64,000 nt of DNA from Maridesulfovibrio sp. (GCF_963666665.1 NZ_OY762999.1:2981501-3045500), one strand, 5' to 3'. Shown: positions 1 to 10,315, counted from the first letter of the stretch. Program-made: numbers and translations. Notes: generated by a model from the sequence alone, not told the origin.

Positions 1-2
1 TT

Positions 3-962
3 GCCATCGGTCTGGTCATCTCCAACACCATCGGGACACCGACTTGGGCTAAAAAAGCCTTGCAGGTTGAATTTTTCATTAAGACCGGACTGGTTCTGCT
101 CGGTGCGGAAGTTCTGTTCAACAAGGTCGTCGCCATCGGCATTCCCGGTATCTTCGTAGCATGGGTAGTAACCCCTGTTGTTCTGATCACTACCTTCATC
201 TTCGGTCAGAAAGTTATCAAGATGCCTTCCAAGACCCTGAATATGGTTATCTCCGCTGACATGTCCGTTTGCGGTACTTCCGCAGCTATTGCAGCGGCGG
301 CGGCATGTAAGGCCAAGAAAGAGGAACTTACCCTCGCAATCGGCCTTTCCCTTGTCTTTACTTCCATCATGATGATCGTCATGCCCGCCATCATTAAGGG
401 TACCGGAATGCCCTTTATTCTCGGCGGAGCATGGATGGGCGGTACCATCGACGCCACCGGTGCTGTTGCAGCAGCCGGAGCCTTCCTTTCCGAAAAGGCT
501 CTTTACGTGGCAGCGACCATCAAAATGATCCAGAACGTACTTATCGGTGTGACCGCATTCGGTATTGCAATCTACTGGGCAACCAAGGTTGAAGCTGTTG
601 AAGGACAGAAAGTACACGCCATGGAAATCTGGCACCGTTTCCCCAAATTCGTGCTCGGATTCCTGACCGCATCCGTGATCTTCTCCATCGTCTACACCTC
701 TCTCGGTTCCGACGCCGGATTCACCATGATCGACCAGGGTGTACTGCGCGGCTTCTCCCGCATCTTCCGCGGCTGGTTCTTCTGCCTCTCCTTTGCAGCA
801 ATCGGACTGGCAACCAACTTCCGTGAACTCAAGCACTACTTCAAAGGCGGAAAGCCGCTCATCCTTTACGTATGCGGCCAGTCCCTCAACCTGTGCCTGA
901 CCCTGCTCATGGCTTACCTCATGTTCTACGTGGTCTTCCCGGACATTACTTCCAAAATCTAG
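3..962 (+). CDS. YeiH/UPF0324 family membrane transporter (5' end outside window)
   Basis: The reading frame is already open at the left edge, so the N-terminus is missing and about 320 C-terminal residues are visible. They form a run of hydrophobic helices typical of a polytopic inner-membrane protein. The stretch around CGTSAAIAAAAA, followed by a conserved glycine-rich segment (GGAWMGGTIDATGAVAAAG), is characteristic of the UPF0324/YeiH family, often annotated as putative sulfate exporters. The substrate is not demonstrated. A small ORF follows 74 nt downstream with its own ribosome binding site and may be co-transcribed. The family call is from motif recognition; a sulfate or sulfonate role would be inference. 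Confidence 0.8.
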   Translation, partial: AIGLVISNTIGTPTWAKKALQVEFFIKTGLVLLGAEVLFNKVVAIGIPGIFVAWVVTPVVLITTFIFGQKVIKMPSKTLNMVISADMSVCGTSAAIAAAAACKAKKEELTLAIGLSLVFTSIMMIVMPAIIKGTGMPFILGGAWMGGTIDATGAVAAAGAFLSEKALYVAATIKMIQNVLIGVTAFGIAIYWATKVEAVEGQKVHAMEIWHRFPKFVLGFLTASVIFSIVYTSLGSDAGFTMIDQGVLRGFSRIFRGWFFCLSFAAIGLATNFRELKHYFKGGKPLILYVCGQSLNLCLTLLMAYLMFYVVFPDITSKI

Positions 963-1036
963 ACAATTGAAATCTCCCCACCAAAGGAGGGAGGCGCAAG
1001 TCGCTTCCCTCCGCCCCCTAAAACGAGGAACTTATC

Positions 1037-1291
1037 ATGAAAAATAAAACTCTCAGCCTCAGAATTATTTCTTTCTTCGCCACATGTTCCGTTATCTGGG
1101 CCATGGTCTTTGTGGCAGGTCCCATGCTCATAGACACAACCCCGGCCTTCCGCACATTGGCGGATTTCGTTGTTGAATCAGATATTGAAACAGGTGAATT
1201 CTACTACACCGACGTGGAAATAGTTGGGCATGCAGACCACAATGCGCGCAGCTCTATGGAATACCTGCCCCACGGACCCGGCCCGGAATAG
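1037..1291 (+). CDS. Small exported or membrane-anchored protein, unknown function
   Basis: An 84-residue ORF with a good ribosome binding site (GAGGAA) ahead of its ATG. The N-terminus is basic followed by a hydrophobic helix (about residues 8-30), so it is either a signal anchor or a signal peptide. The rest is acidic with several histidines near the end. It follows the YeiH-like transporter gene in the same direction and may be an accessory subunit. I do not recognise a family. Support rests on the start context, the coherent signal segment and the position. Confidence 0.55.
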   Translation: MKNKTLSLRIISFFATCSVIWAMVFVAGPMLIDTTPAFRTLADFVVESDIETGEFYYTDVEIVGHADHNARSSMEYLPHGPGPE

Positions 1292-1306
1292 GATCCGGTT
1301 CTATGA

Positions 1307-1651
1307 TCAGGGTTTGAACATGGTATCGATCATCTTCCCCGCACTGATCAGGTAATACCCGGTACGGGGAACAGCTCCGAAAAAATAACCTAGCTGTTCA
1401 AGCTCGCCGGATCCTAATCCCAGAATGGAAAAGTAGACTTTAAAACAAAGTATCAGAAGTAAAAAACAAAGAATGGTCACAGGTAATGATCCGCCCAAGC
1501 GGGCCAGAAAAGTCTTTGCAGAAATTTTCCTTTGAAAAAAGAGAACCAGAGAAGCAGCACATTCAAGAAATCCGTTCCAGCCCCGGACAAACATATCCGC
1601 ACTGATGACCCCAGCCAGAACCGCTGTAAAAAAAAGGATTAAACTGTTCAT
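1307..1651 (-). CDS. Small membrane protein, unknown function
   Basis: A 114-residue ORF convergent with the preceding small gene (15 nt between stops). It contains two to three hydrophobic segments (about residues 3-22, 28-42 and 55-77) and ends in a short polar tail. The start has a GGGGGAGCC ribosome binding site just upstream. No family recognised. Its membrane topology and start context make it more credible than a random frame. Confidence 0.5.
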   Translation of the reverse strand: MNSLILFFTAVLAGVISADMFVRGWNGFLECAASLVLFFQRKISAKTFLARLGGSLPVTILCFLLLILCFKVYFSILGLGSGELEQLGYFFGAVPRTGYYLISAGKMIDTMFKP

Positions 1652-1791
1652 GGCTCCCCCTGCCCTTAATCAGTCCGCCCCAAAAAACACCCCATTTAAT
1701 AAGATAATAACCATCGCAGTCGATTACGGTCAAGGATTGCGGACTTGACAACGGATACCCCGGTTGTACTGTCCTGAACAGGCGGCAAAAT

Positions 1792-4227
1792 ATGAAACTT
1801 CCCAGACCATACTCCATTCAAAGCAAATTTCTGCTGAGCCTCATCCTGACCTCGCTGGTCATCTGTGGCGCTCTTTTTGCGGGCTTTTCCACTCACATGA
1901 GCCAAGTACTCGAAAACGTTGTACGCGAAAAAGCGAGTATGGTTTTCGGACAGGTGGATTCAGTGCAGAATTACGTGCGCGGCGTGCTCCGTCCGCAGAT
2001 GTACAAAGAACTGCAGGAGAAATTCATCATTCAGGCCATGTCTTCTTCATTTGTAACCCGTAACATCATGGCCCGTGATGAGAACGAGCCGTCAACCTTC
2101 ACCTATCGCCGGGTAGCTGAAAAATCCCGCAATCCCGCCTATGAAGCAAAAGGAATCGAGCTGGAACTGATTGAATATTTCCGCAAGAACCCGCAGCAAA
2201 AACTCTGGGAAGGCTATAAAAATATCAAAGGCGAAAAGAATTTTGTCATGGCCCGCCCGGCTGTCTTCAAAAAGAGCTGCCTGCGCTGTCACGGTAAAAT
2301 CGAAGATGCCCCGGTGGAGCTGATTGAACTTTACGGAAACCGCGGGTTCAACCACACACAGGACAGTGTCGGCGGCATTGATTTCGTAGGCCTGCCGGTC
2401 AGTGCATCCGTGGCTCACATCCAAGAGACCATAATGAGCTACATTGGAGTTTTCCTGCTGGCGGTACTCCTCTACCTCGGAGCCACCAACATGCTTTTCA
2501 AGCGCATCGTAGCCAATAACATCCGCATCCTGACCACCAACTTCCGCCGCAATTTCAGCGATGAAAAGGGAGTTGCCCTATTCCGTGAAGTGGAACAGGA
2601 AGATGAAATAGGCGAGATGATCGGAGGTATTGAAAAACTCAGCGATTACATGTTCGATGCCCGCCAGAGACTTCAGGACTATGCCTCCAACCTCGAACAT
2701 ATGGTCGAGGAACGGACCGTTGAACTCGAACAGGAAGCCTCTGCCCGCCAGTCAGATGTAGAACTCTTTGTGCAGCTTCTGGCCGGATCAAGCAGCAGCC
2801 AGTCACGCGGAGAATTATGGAAAGCAGCATTGCCCCTGATCCACAAGAGATTCAATCTTGAACGGACTGCATATGTCTGCACATTCTCCAGCAAGAATTT
2901 CTATTCCATACCGGAAAATACTGAACGCCCGGAACTACCGAACAACTGGGTGGAACTGCTGACCAACTCGGTTTCGCTCATCCTTGGTGACCGGGCCTAT
3001 CTTCCCGTGGAATCTTCTTCGGGTAGTGCTGAGGGTCTGCTTTGCCTGTTCCGCAAGGAAGGTTCGTCCTTCCGTGAAAAAGACCGTGGAGTACTACGGG
3101 CCATCGGCCGCCAGCTCGGGATTGCGGCGGACAGTATTTCCGCCCTGAACAGCATTGTGCGCCACAATACCAACCTGCAATCGATATTCGAGGGTATCAG
3201 CGATCCGCTTCTGCTTGCAGACGGAACCGGAGCTCCCATCGTTGCCAACGAATCCGCACGCAAGCTTGGGGAAGAACTGTCTGAAGGCTGCATCACGGAC
3301 GGAGGGGTTGTAAGCCTGCTCTGCCACGGCTGGGGAGATTCAGCGAATTGCGGTATTTCCAAATCATTGCTTATGAACGAAGCCCTTTCACGGGAAGTTT
3401 CACTTCCTGAAGGCCGTTCTTTTGCAATCAATATCTACCCCATTCACCATACGGAAAATCCCCATGAACGCAGGGTGGTTGTCTACGTCCATGAAACAAC
3501 CAGCCAGAAAAAAATGCTGGCCCAGATGACTCAGGCGGAGAAAATGGCCACAGTAGGTAAACTTTCCGCAGGGCTGGCCCATGAAATCAACAATCCGTTG
3601 GGAGTAATTCTCTGCTATGCTGAACTCTTGAAAAAAGGGGCCAGCGGCCAGAGTGCGGAAGACATTGAAGTCATCCTCAAACACACCCGACAGGCCCAGA
3701 CCGTACTGAAAGACCTCTTAAACTTCGCCCGTCCAAAGGTCTCCTCGGCAACCGGAACCGAATTTTCCGCGATCATCCGTGAAGTAGCCGATGTTTTCCG
3801 CATTCAGGCAGATAAGCAGGGCGCTAGAATAGAGCTTGACCTTGATGAATCAATTCCTAAGCTCAATGTTGAGCCGCAAGCCCTTGAACATATTGTTGCC
3901 AACCTGCTTTTAAACGGCCTCGACGCAGTGCCGGAAAATGAGGGCAGGTTAAAGGTCTCCCTAGCTATGGAAGGACCTGAACAGGTCGTATTCAAAATCA
4001 TGGACAACGGCCCCGGAATCGCACAGGAAGACTTGCAATATGTTTTCGACCCGTTCTACACCACAAAGGAAGTAAACAAAGGTTCCGGGCTTGGACTGGC
4101 TGTGGTATTTGGATTTATGAGCGATATAGGCGGTTCCATTGAAGTGGAAAACGGTGATGAGGACAAAGGAGAATTGTCCGGCGCCGTGTTCACCCTCAAA
4201 TTCCCCCTCACTGCTAAGGATGAATAA
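1792..4227 (+). CDS. Membrane sensor histidine kinase with periplasmic CxxCH (DUF3365/Tll0287-like) domain
   Basis: An 811-residue hybrid-input sensor kinase. Residues about 12-34 are the first membrane segment. A periplasmic domain follows that resembles the Tll0287-like (DUF3365) sensor family and carries a CLRCH motif (C163, C166, H167), the signature for covalent haem c attachment. A second membrane helix (about 212-235) leads into a HAMP-like linker and coiled coil, a GAF-like region, a PAS-like region (about 465-575), HisKA with phospho-acceptor H597 (AHEINNP), and an HATPase domain with DNGPG and GSGLGLA boxes. The gene overlaps the next regulator by one base (TAATG), so kinase and regulator form one translationally coupled pair. 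The signal is probably redox or a small haem ligand (inference). Confidence 0.88.
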   Translation: MKLPRPYSIQSKFLLSLILTSLVICGALFAGFSTHMSQVLENVVREKASMVFGQVDSVQNYVRGVLRPQMYKELQEKFIIQAMSSSFVTRNIMARDENEPSTFTYRRVAEKSRNPAYEAKGIELELIEYFRKNPQQKLWEGYKNIKGEKNFVMARPAVFKKSCLRCHGKIEDAPVELIELYGNRGFNHTQDSVGGIDFVGLPVSASVAHIQETIMSYIGVFLLAVLLYLGATNMLFKRIVANNIRILTTNFRRNFSDEKGVALFREVEQEDEIGEMIGGIEKLSDYMFDARQRLQDYASNLEHMVEERTVELEQEASARQSDVELFVQLLAGSSSSQSRGELWKAALPLIHKRFNLERTAYVCTFSSKNFYSIPENTERPELPNNWVELLTNSVSLILGDRAYLPVESSSGSAEGLLCLFRKEGSSFREKDRGVLRAIGRQLGIAADSISALNSIVRHNTNLQSIFEGISDPLLLADGTGAPIVANESARKLGEELSEGCITDGGVVSLLCHGWGDSANCGISKSLLMNEALSREVSLPEGRSFAINIYPIHHTENPHERRVVVYVHETTSQKKMLAQMTQAEKMATVGKLSAGLAHEINNPLGVILCYAELLKKGASGQSAEDIEVILKHTRQAQTVLKDLLNFARPKVSSATGTEFSAIIREVADVFRIQADKQGARIELDLDESIPKLNVEPQALEHIVANLLLNGLDAVPENEGRLKVSLAMEGPEQVVFKIMDNGPGIAQEDLQYVFDPFYTTKEVNKGSGLGLAVVFGFMSDIGGSIEVENGDEDKGELSGAVFTLKFPLTAKDE

Positions 4228-5630
4228 TGGTTGAAATACACCAACAGAAGATACTGATAGTTGACGATCAGGAAGACTTTGCCCGGGGAATTAAAAGGTT
4301 GATTGAAGTAGCCTTCCCCGAAAATGAAGTCCTCGCTGCCTTCAACGGCGAGCAGGCACTTGCTGTGCTCAATTCACAGCAGATCAGCCTGATGGTCAGC
4401 GACCTGCAAATGCCCGGAATGAGCGGTCTTGAACTTTTAAAAACCGCACTTGCGCAAAATGACATACTTTCCGCGGTTATGCTTACCGCACATGGAACAG
4501 TGGAGACGGCAGTAGATGCGCTCAAGGCCGGAGCCTACGATTTCGTGACCAAGCCCATTGAGCAGGAAAACCTGTTCCGGGTCATCAGCAAAGGGCTGGA
4601 ACGAAGCCGTTTACTTGAGGAAAACAGACTGCTGCGAGCGCAGATTGAACAGCACAAAGACCGTTTGCTGGGCCAGAGCCCGCTCATGCAGCAGTTGAAA
4701 CAATCCATCGGAGCTGTAGCCCGCACTGACTACAATGTCCTGATCATGGGCGACTCCGGCACGGGCAAGGAACTGGTAGCCGGAATGGTCCGCGACCTGA
4801 GTTCCCGTGCGGATAAGCCTTATGTAACGGTCAACTGCACAGCCATCCCCGAAAATCTCCTCGAAAGTGAACTTTTCGGTCATGTTAAAGGAGCCTTCAG
4901 CGGAGCTGACCATGACCGCGAAGGACTTTTCCTGCGTGCTGACGGCGGAACAATCCTGCTCGATGAAATCGGCGATATCCCGCTGGAAACCCAAGCCAAG
5001 TTGTTGCGCGTATTGCAGGAAGGAGAAATCCGCCCTGTCGGTTCAGACTGCTCAAAGAACATCGACGTAAGGGTTCTTGCATCCACCAATCAGGACCTAC
5101 CCCGGCGCGTAGCTGAAAAAACTTTCCGCGAAGACCTCTATCATCGCTTGAATGTACTCCCATTGAACCTGCCGCCTCTGAAACAGCGAACTGGAGATAT
5201 CCCTTTACTGGCCCGCTATTTTGCGCAAAAAGCCTGCATTGAACTGGGGCTGCCCGAAAAAAACCTTGATCCGGCTGTTGTTGGACACCTAAGTGCACAG
5301 AGCTGGAACGGCAACGTCCGCGAGCTGCAAAACACCATGCGCAAGCTTGCAGTATTCAGCACCGGGGAATCCATAACCATGCTGGCTGTCGACTTGGCCG
5401 AGGGTAAGATGTCAGCGGATGCCGGAAGCGACTCCATGTCTTCCCTGCCATACAAAGAAGCCAAACAGCAGCTGGTGGACAGTTTCAGCAGAAGCTACAT
5501 AAGCGATCTTTTATCCCGTACCGGCGGCAATGTTTCAGAAGCAGCCCGTAACTCCGATCTGTCCCGAGTGGCCGTGCAGAAGATGATGGCCAGATTCCAT
5601 CTTAAATCTTCCCTTTTTAAAAGGGATTAA
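4227..5630 (+). CDS. Sigma54-dependent response regulator (NtrC family)
   Basis: A 467-residue transcription activator. The receiver domain (1-125) has the phospho-accepting Asp59 in SDLQMPG. The central AAA+ domain has Walker A GDSGTGKE, a GAFSGA version of the GAFTGA loop that contacts sigma54, and the Walker B region LLDEIGD. The C-terminus has a Fis-type helix-turn-helix (GNVSEAARNSDLSR). It is the cognate partner of the upstream CxxCH-domain kinase, to which it is coupled by a one-base overlap. Target promoters are not evident next to it. Confidence 0.92.
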   Translation: MVEIHQQKILIVDDQEDFARGIKRLIEVAFPENEVLAAFNGEQALAVLNSQQISLMVSDLQMPGMSGLELLKTALAQNDILSAVMLTAHGTVETAVDALKAGAYDFVTKPIEQENLFRVISKGLERSRLLEENRLLRAQIEQHKDRLLGQSPLMQQLKQSIGAVARTDYNVLIMGDSGTGKELVAGMVRDLSSRADKPYVTVNCTAIPENLLESELFGHVKGAFSGADHDREGLFLRADGGTILLDEIGDIPLETQAKLLRVLQEGEIRPVGSDCSKNIDVRVLASTNQDLPRRVAEKTFREDLYHRLNVLPLNLPPLKQRTGDIPLLARYFAQKACIELGLPEKNLDPAVVGHLSAQSWNGNVRELQNTMRKLAVFSTGESITMLAVDLAEGKMSADAGSDSMSSLPYKEAKQQLVDSFSRSYISDLLSRTGGNVSEAARNSDLSRVAVQKMMARFHLKSSLFKRD

Positions 5631-5659
5631 GCAGCAGATCCCCGGATTCTGTGGAATAA

Positions 5660-6949
5660 TTATCGTGCAAGAGCCTGATCATAAACTGCCGCAATCCTCT
5701 GAAAAATATTAGCCCATGTGTAAGGGGCTGTAAGCTTGGTAATTGCGGTGAAATCAGGTTCTACGTTTTCCTGCACTTCGCAGATGCTGGCTGCTAGAGC
5801 TTCCTGAAGCAACTTATCCAGCAAGGGTTCATCTTCAGGACGGGGGGAATCAATTGTCTGTAATGGAGGAAGATTAACCATACGGACCATCTGCCGTGAT
5901 TGCCCGGAGAACAATTCCTTAACTCCGGGTAAATCCGTGGTCACTATACGACAGCCGCAGGCTAATGCCTCAAGCAGGACCAGCGGAAGTCCTTCGAAAA
6001 ATGAGGGCAGGACAAAAATATGGGCGCAGCGCATCAGGCTTCCAAGCTCCTGATGTGAAAGAACGCCATGCACTGTAACCCTGTCACCCAGTTGAGCGGC
6101 AAGGTCCAAACATTGCTGCTTTTCAGGGCCGCTGCCCCCGCCCACCAGATGCAGATGGAACAGCAGGTCATCGAGGTCAGCCAGACAACGAAGCAACCAA
6201 GGAACGCCCTTTGCCCGGTTGAGCTTACCTGCGTAAAGAATTTGCACTGTATCCTGACCAGATTCATCAGAACACGTATAAAAGCACTGCTGATTGAATC
6301 CGCCGCTGATGGTTGCCACCCGCTCCTCAGGCATGTTTAAAAGCTTCAGAATTTCCTGTTTCTGCTGTTCAAACAAGGCAATGATTCGGTCGATGCCAGC
6401 CAGATCAGCCAATAAGGAGCGGCCCAGCTCAGGGCATAAGTGATGCTGACGCAAACATGTGCCGTGGCAGGTTGTGACCAGAGGAATGTCCGGCGCGACC
6501 CGTCTGGCTGCAGCTGTTGCCATCCACAAATGATTCGAATGAATCAGGTCCGGTGAAAATGATTTAACCGCCTTGGCTACAACCTTTCCGAACTCCTTTT
6601 GATATGCAGCGACTTCCTTCGCTCCCAGTTCGGAGCAGACAGTACTGGGGTAAGGCATGACATCGCTCATACCGACCACCTTAAAATCAAGATCCCGGTC
6701 TTCAAAACGCACAAACAGGCAATGATCCGGCTCGATTACTCCGGCAAGCGGCGTATCTTCGAGTTTGAACCCCTTGGGTACACCTGCCACAAGAAATGGT
6801 TTATACCCGCGATTCAGGCTCTGCAGGATCATTTCCTGCACATATTTGCCGCTGCCTGTGGCGTCGGGAATCTGGCTTAAAAGATGAAGGATTCTCATAT
6901 CCAAGGCATAGGCATGTTTCACGATCCGGTCAATATCCCTTCTCATCAT
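5660..6949 (-). CDS. Glycosyltransferase family 4 (GT-B fold)
   Basis: A retaining GT-B glycosyltransferase of about 412-429 residues. The C-terminal half shows the donor-site signature: a YAGKLNRAKG-type loop and the EX7E motif in FFEGLPLVLLEALACG. The N-terminal half starts with a Rossmann-like ILHLLSQIPDATGSGKY, as in GT4 enzymes acting on lipid-linked or exported glycans. The donor and acceptor cannot be read. The longest frame starts at 6949, but homology in this family favours the internal ATG at 6898; neither has a strong ribosome binding site. It is convergent with the regulator before it and has no glycan-synthesis neighbours. Confidence 0.82.
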   Translation of the reverse strand: MMRRDIDRIVKHAYALDMRILHLLSQIPDATGSGKYVQEMILQSLNRGYKPFLVAGVPKGFKLEDTPLAGVIEPDHCLFVRFEDRDLDFKVVGMSDVMPYPSTVCSELGAKEVAAYQKEFGKVVAKAVKSFSPDLIHSNHLWMATAAARRVAPDIPLVTTCHGTCLRQHHLCPELGRSLLADLAGIDRIIALFEQQKQEILKLLNMPEERVATISGGFNQQCFYTCSDESGQDTVQILYAGKLNRAKGVPWLLRCLADLDDLLFHLHLVGGGSGPEKQQCLDLAAQLGDRVTVHGVLSHQELGSLMRCAHIFVLPSFFEGLPLVLLEALACGCRIVTTDLPGVKELFSGQSRQMVRMVNLPPLQTIDSPRPEDEPLLDKLLQEALAASICEVQENVEPDFTAITKLTAPYTWANIFQRIAAVYDQALAR

Positions 6950-7053
6950 TGACGATTACCCCATATTTATATCGAACACTTCGATAGATGCAAGCTCAAG
7001 CAATAGAACTTAGCTATTTGATATGATTTTTAAATTCCTGCTATGGGACAAAG

Positions 7054-7860
7054 ATGCAGGTTGAGTCACTCATAGAGCACGGCACCGGAGTCATTAACGA
7101 AGATTGCCTCGTCATGGAGGACAATCTTTTCGGTGTGTTCGACGGTGCCACCAGTCTGAGTTCCGAAACATACGAAAACGGCCACACGGGCGGTTTTCTG
7201 GCTTCCAACCTTGCCGGAGAAGAATTCCGCAAGAATCACGGAACCATGCAGGAGCTGGCTGAAAGGGCCAACCGGGTAATCAGACAGGAAATGGTTCAGC
7301 GTGAGGTCAATCTATCCAGCAAGAGAAACCTCTGGAGTACCAGCGCGGCAGTTGTCCGCGTTAAAGGTGATATGCTGGAATGGGCTCAGATAGGTGATTG
7401 CCGGATAGTATGCATTTACGAAAACGGTGATTTTGAATTCCTTTGCCAGTGCGCTGATCAGGATATGGAAACATTGAGCATGTGGAAGGAAGTAGGCCCG
7501 TCTACAGAGGACCCCATCGGAGTGGCCCTGCATGACCAGATCGCGAAAGTCCGCTGCCGCATGAATCTTGATTACGGTGTTTTCAATGGCGAACCTGAAG
7601 CAATAAATTTTCTCAAAACCGGAAACCATGAGCTGATCAATGTAAGCAGCATTCTTCTGTTTACAGACGGCCTGCTTATACCCAATGAAAAACCGTGGAA
7701 AGAGCGCGCATACAGCGAACAGGTTTATCTATTCCGTCAGTCAGGACTCAAGGGGCTTCGGGACCATATCCGCAGCATCGAGGCTACCGATCGCAGATGC
7801 TGCACCTACCCCCGCTTCAAAACCCATGATGATATCGCAGCTATCGCCATTACCCTGTGA
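7054..7860 (+). CDS. PP2C-like serine/threonine protein phosphatase
   Basis: A 268-residue soluble protein with the spaced acidic motifs of the PPM/PP2C family: GVINEDCLV near the N-terminus, FGVFDGATS (the DG pair that holds the metals), AQIGDCRIV in the middle and LLFTDGL near the end. These Asp residues bind two Mn/Mg ions in the family. There is no membrane or sensory domain, so it is a stand-alone phosphatase. No kinase or anti-sigma factor lies beside it. A GGGACAAAG ribosome binding site precedes the ATG. The substrate is unknown. Confidence 0.8.
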   Translation: MQVESLIEHGTGVINEDCLVMEDNLFGVFDGATSLSSETYENGHTGGFLASNLAGEEFRKNHGTMQELAERANRVIRQEMVQREVNLSSKRNLWSTSAAVVRVKGDMLEWAQIGDCRIVCIYENGDFEFLCQCADQDMETLSMWKEVGPSTEDPIGVALHDQIAKVRCRMNLDYGVFNGEPEAINFLKTGNHELINVSSILLFTDGLLIPNEKPWKERAYSEQVYLFRQSGLKGLRDHIRSIEATDRRCCTYPRFKTHDDIAAIAITL

Positions 7861-8028
7861 TTACCTATGAATAAAATTTTCTTTCCTGAAAGCCGCAAAA
7901 ATATATTTTTTGCAATGAGACAATATATTATTCTCGTCGTTAACTCCTGTCTCAGCCCGGCATTTTTCTGAAAATAATTCAATCCTTCGCATATGTGGCT
8001 CGTTTGGCTTGATGTTCCCAATCCTCCC

Positions 8029-8058
8029 TTGACACAAGCATGAATCAAACCACATAAT
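8029..8058 (+). promoter_or_regulatory. Sigma70-type promoter for the GGDEF-EAL gene
   Basis: TTGACA and CATAAT are separated by 18 nt in the 270-nt gene-free stretch before 8131. The -35 is a perfect consensus and the -10 matches five of six. The predicted start would leave a leader of roughly 65 nt. Nothing else is recognised between 7861 and 8028. Confidence 0.5.
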
Positions 8059-8130
8059 TTCTAAGATGTTTAGTTCATTCGGTTGAGAAAACGGGACAAA
8101 ACACACCATTAGCACATGTAATTTTTAATC

Positions 8131-10275
8131 ATGAAATCAAATAATTCGAAAAATATCCGTCCGCTTTTTTCTGAAGAAGGATTCACATTTAAAGACTTCA
8201 TTGAGCACACTGATGACCTCTTTACGCAAGTGGGTACTAATGGTCGTTTCTTATACGTTAGTCCTTCTGCGCAAAAATATTACGGGCTTAGCCCTGAGAA
8301 ATGTGTTGGGCTTTCTGCATTTGATTTTGTGCACCATGAAGACAAGGCGGCAACAGCGCAAGCCTTCAATAATTGGCTGAAAGATTCGAGTTCAAGCTTT
8401 TCATATATTAATAGACAGATACATCAAAACGGCAATTTTCATTATGTATTATGGACAATAACTGCCATTAAAGACTCAGAAAATAAAATTAAATGGTTTA
8501 ACAGCATTGGAAGAGATATTACTTCCCAGAAAAACAACGAAAAAGAACTTCGAAAAGCTAAAGACCAACTAAAAAAAACAGTCGACCAGCAGACAGAACA
8601 ACTCAACCTCGCGACAGAAGTATTCAAACATTCCTCAGAGGGAGTGACTATAACTGACAGTAACAATAATATTCGATACATAAACGACGCTTTCACCCAC
8701 ATCACAGGATATTCTGAAAAGGAAGCTATAGGGCAGAATCCCAGCATACTTAAATCGAACCGGCATAAACCTTCTTTTTATAAAGGAGTATGGAAATAGA
8801 TTAAAGCAAAGGGGATGTGGGAAGGTGAAATTTGGAACCGCAGAAAAAACGGAGAAGTTTTTCCTGAATGGATTTCAATAAAAGCGATCACTGACGTAAA
8901 TGGTGAAGTTGTTAATTATATTGCTGTATTTAGGGATATATCTGAAGCAAAAGCCAGCCAAAGAAAAATACAACATCAGGCATACCATGACGCTCTTACC
9001 GGACTCCCCAACCGGACACTACTCATAGATCGTATACGTAAGGCAATAGCCTCTTCAAAGGAGGCCAATAATTGTATAGCATTACTATTTATAGACTTAG
9101 ATAATTTTAAAAACATTAATGATTCTCTTGGGTATGTCATCGGAGACACTATTTTACAACAAGCTGCGACCAGAATAAGAGAATTTATCAATGAAAAGGA
9201 TACCGTTTCCCGCATCGGAGGAGACGAATTTGTCATCATGCTCACGGATCTACAGGACAAGCATGGTGCAGCAGTCATGGCAGACAAATTAATTAGTTTA
9301 TTTGCACAATCTTTTAATGTTAATTCGCATCAATTCACCATTACACCTTCCATTGGCATTGCCTTATATCCCGATGACGGTGAGACCCCTTATTCTTTGG
9401 TAAGAAATGCCGACACAGCTATGAATAAAGCCAAACAAGAGGGCCGAAACAGATACCACCTTTTCACTCCGGGCCTTACAAAGTCAGCACTGCGCAGAAT
9501 TTCCATGGAGAATCAGCTGAGGCAGACAGCCAGCAGCAACGGCTTTACCGTCTACTATCAACCAAAGGTGAATTTGCATGACAATACAATTGTCGGAATG
9601 GAAGCCCTTGTTCGATGGATACAACCGGACGGAACCATTATTTCTCCGGCTGAATTCATTCCGCTGGCTGAAGAAACCGGCTTGATAGTACCTATAGGCG
9701 AGCAGGTACTTGAAGCCGCCTGTTTAGATACGGTAGAACTGAACCAGAGATTTGGCACCAATTTAAAGGTTTCGGTGAATTTATCCTTACGGCAGTTCAA
9801 GCAAAAACAACTGATGAAAAACATAATGGATATTATTGCCATGACGGCAATATCTCCCAGTTGCCTTGAACTGGAAATAACCGAATCAACTGTCATGGAC
9901 GATATTGAACAAACCAAGAAGACACTTGAGAAGCTGGACAGACTTGGTATTACATTATCTATCGATGACTTCGGAACAGGTTACTCATCACTGTCGCATC
10001 TGAAGAACATGCCCATGCATACTTTAAAAATAGATCAGTCCTTTGTTGCGGGGCTGCCACAAAACAAGTCAGACCAGAAACTGGTGAAAGCTATAATGTC
10101 TCTGGCCAAGAGCTTCGATCTTTCAACTGTTGCCGAAGGGATTGAAACTCAGGAACAATACAACTACATGCGAGAGCTCGGCTGCGAGGTTATGCAGGGA
10201 TACTATTACAGCCCCCCTGTACCTATAGAAGAGTTCGCATCACTTGTAGAAGCCACCTTAAAAACAGACTTTTAA
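8131..10275 (+). pseudogene. PAS-PAS-GGDEF-EAL cyclic-di-GMP enzyme interrupted by one in-frame TAG
   Basis: Two frame-matched pieces (8131-8799 and 8815-10275) form one 714-codon gene broken only by TAG at 8797-8799. The first piece has a PAS domain and the start of a second PAS; the second piece resumes that PAS (EGEIWNRRKNGEVFPEW), so the stop falls inside a conserved domain. GGDEF is intact (SRIGGDEF). The EAL domain keeps its usual metal and substrate residues (EALVRW, LEITES, IDDFGTGYSSL, KIDQSFV, QGYYY). Everything except the amber codon looks functional, so this is a recent nonsense mutation, a suppressed stop or a sequence error. The ATG at 8815 has GGGG directly against it, too close for normal initiation. 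Confidence 0.8.
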
Positions 10276-10315
10276 ATACAACTGGCCTCATCTGTTTTGA
10301 CCTGCCCTGAACCAA

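Noticed and set aside
7861..8115. Two minus-strand frames (80-84 codons) before the GGDEF-EAL gene
   Set aside because: They overlap each other in different frames, have no ribosome binding site or family motif and cover the promoter region.
8797..8799. TAG as a pyrrolysine codon
   Set aside because: The gene is not a methylamine methyltransferase, the family has no special residue here, and no pyrrolysine genes are in view. A mutation or error is simpler.
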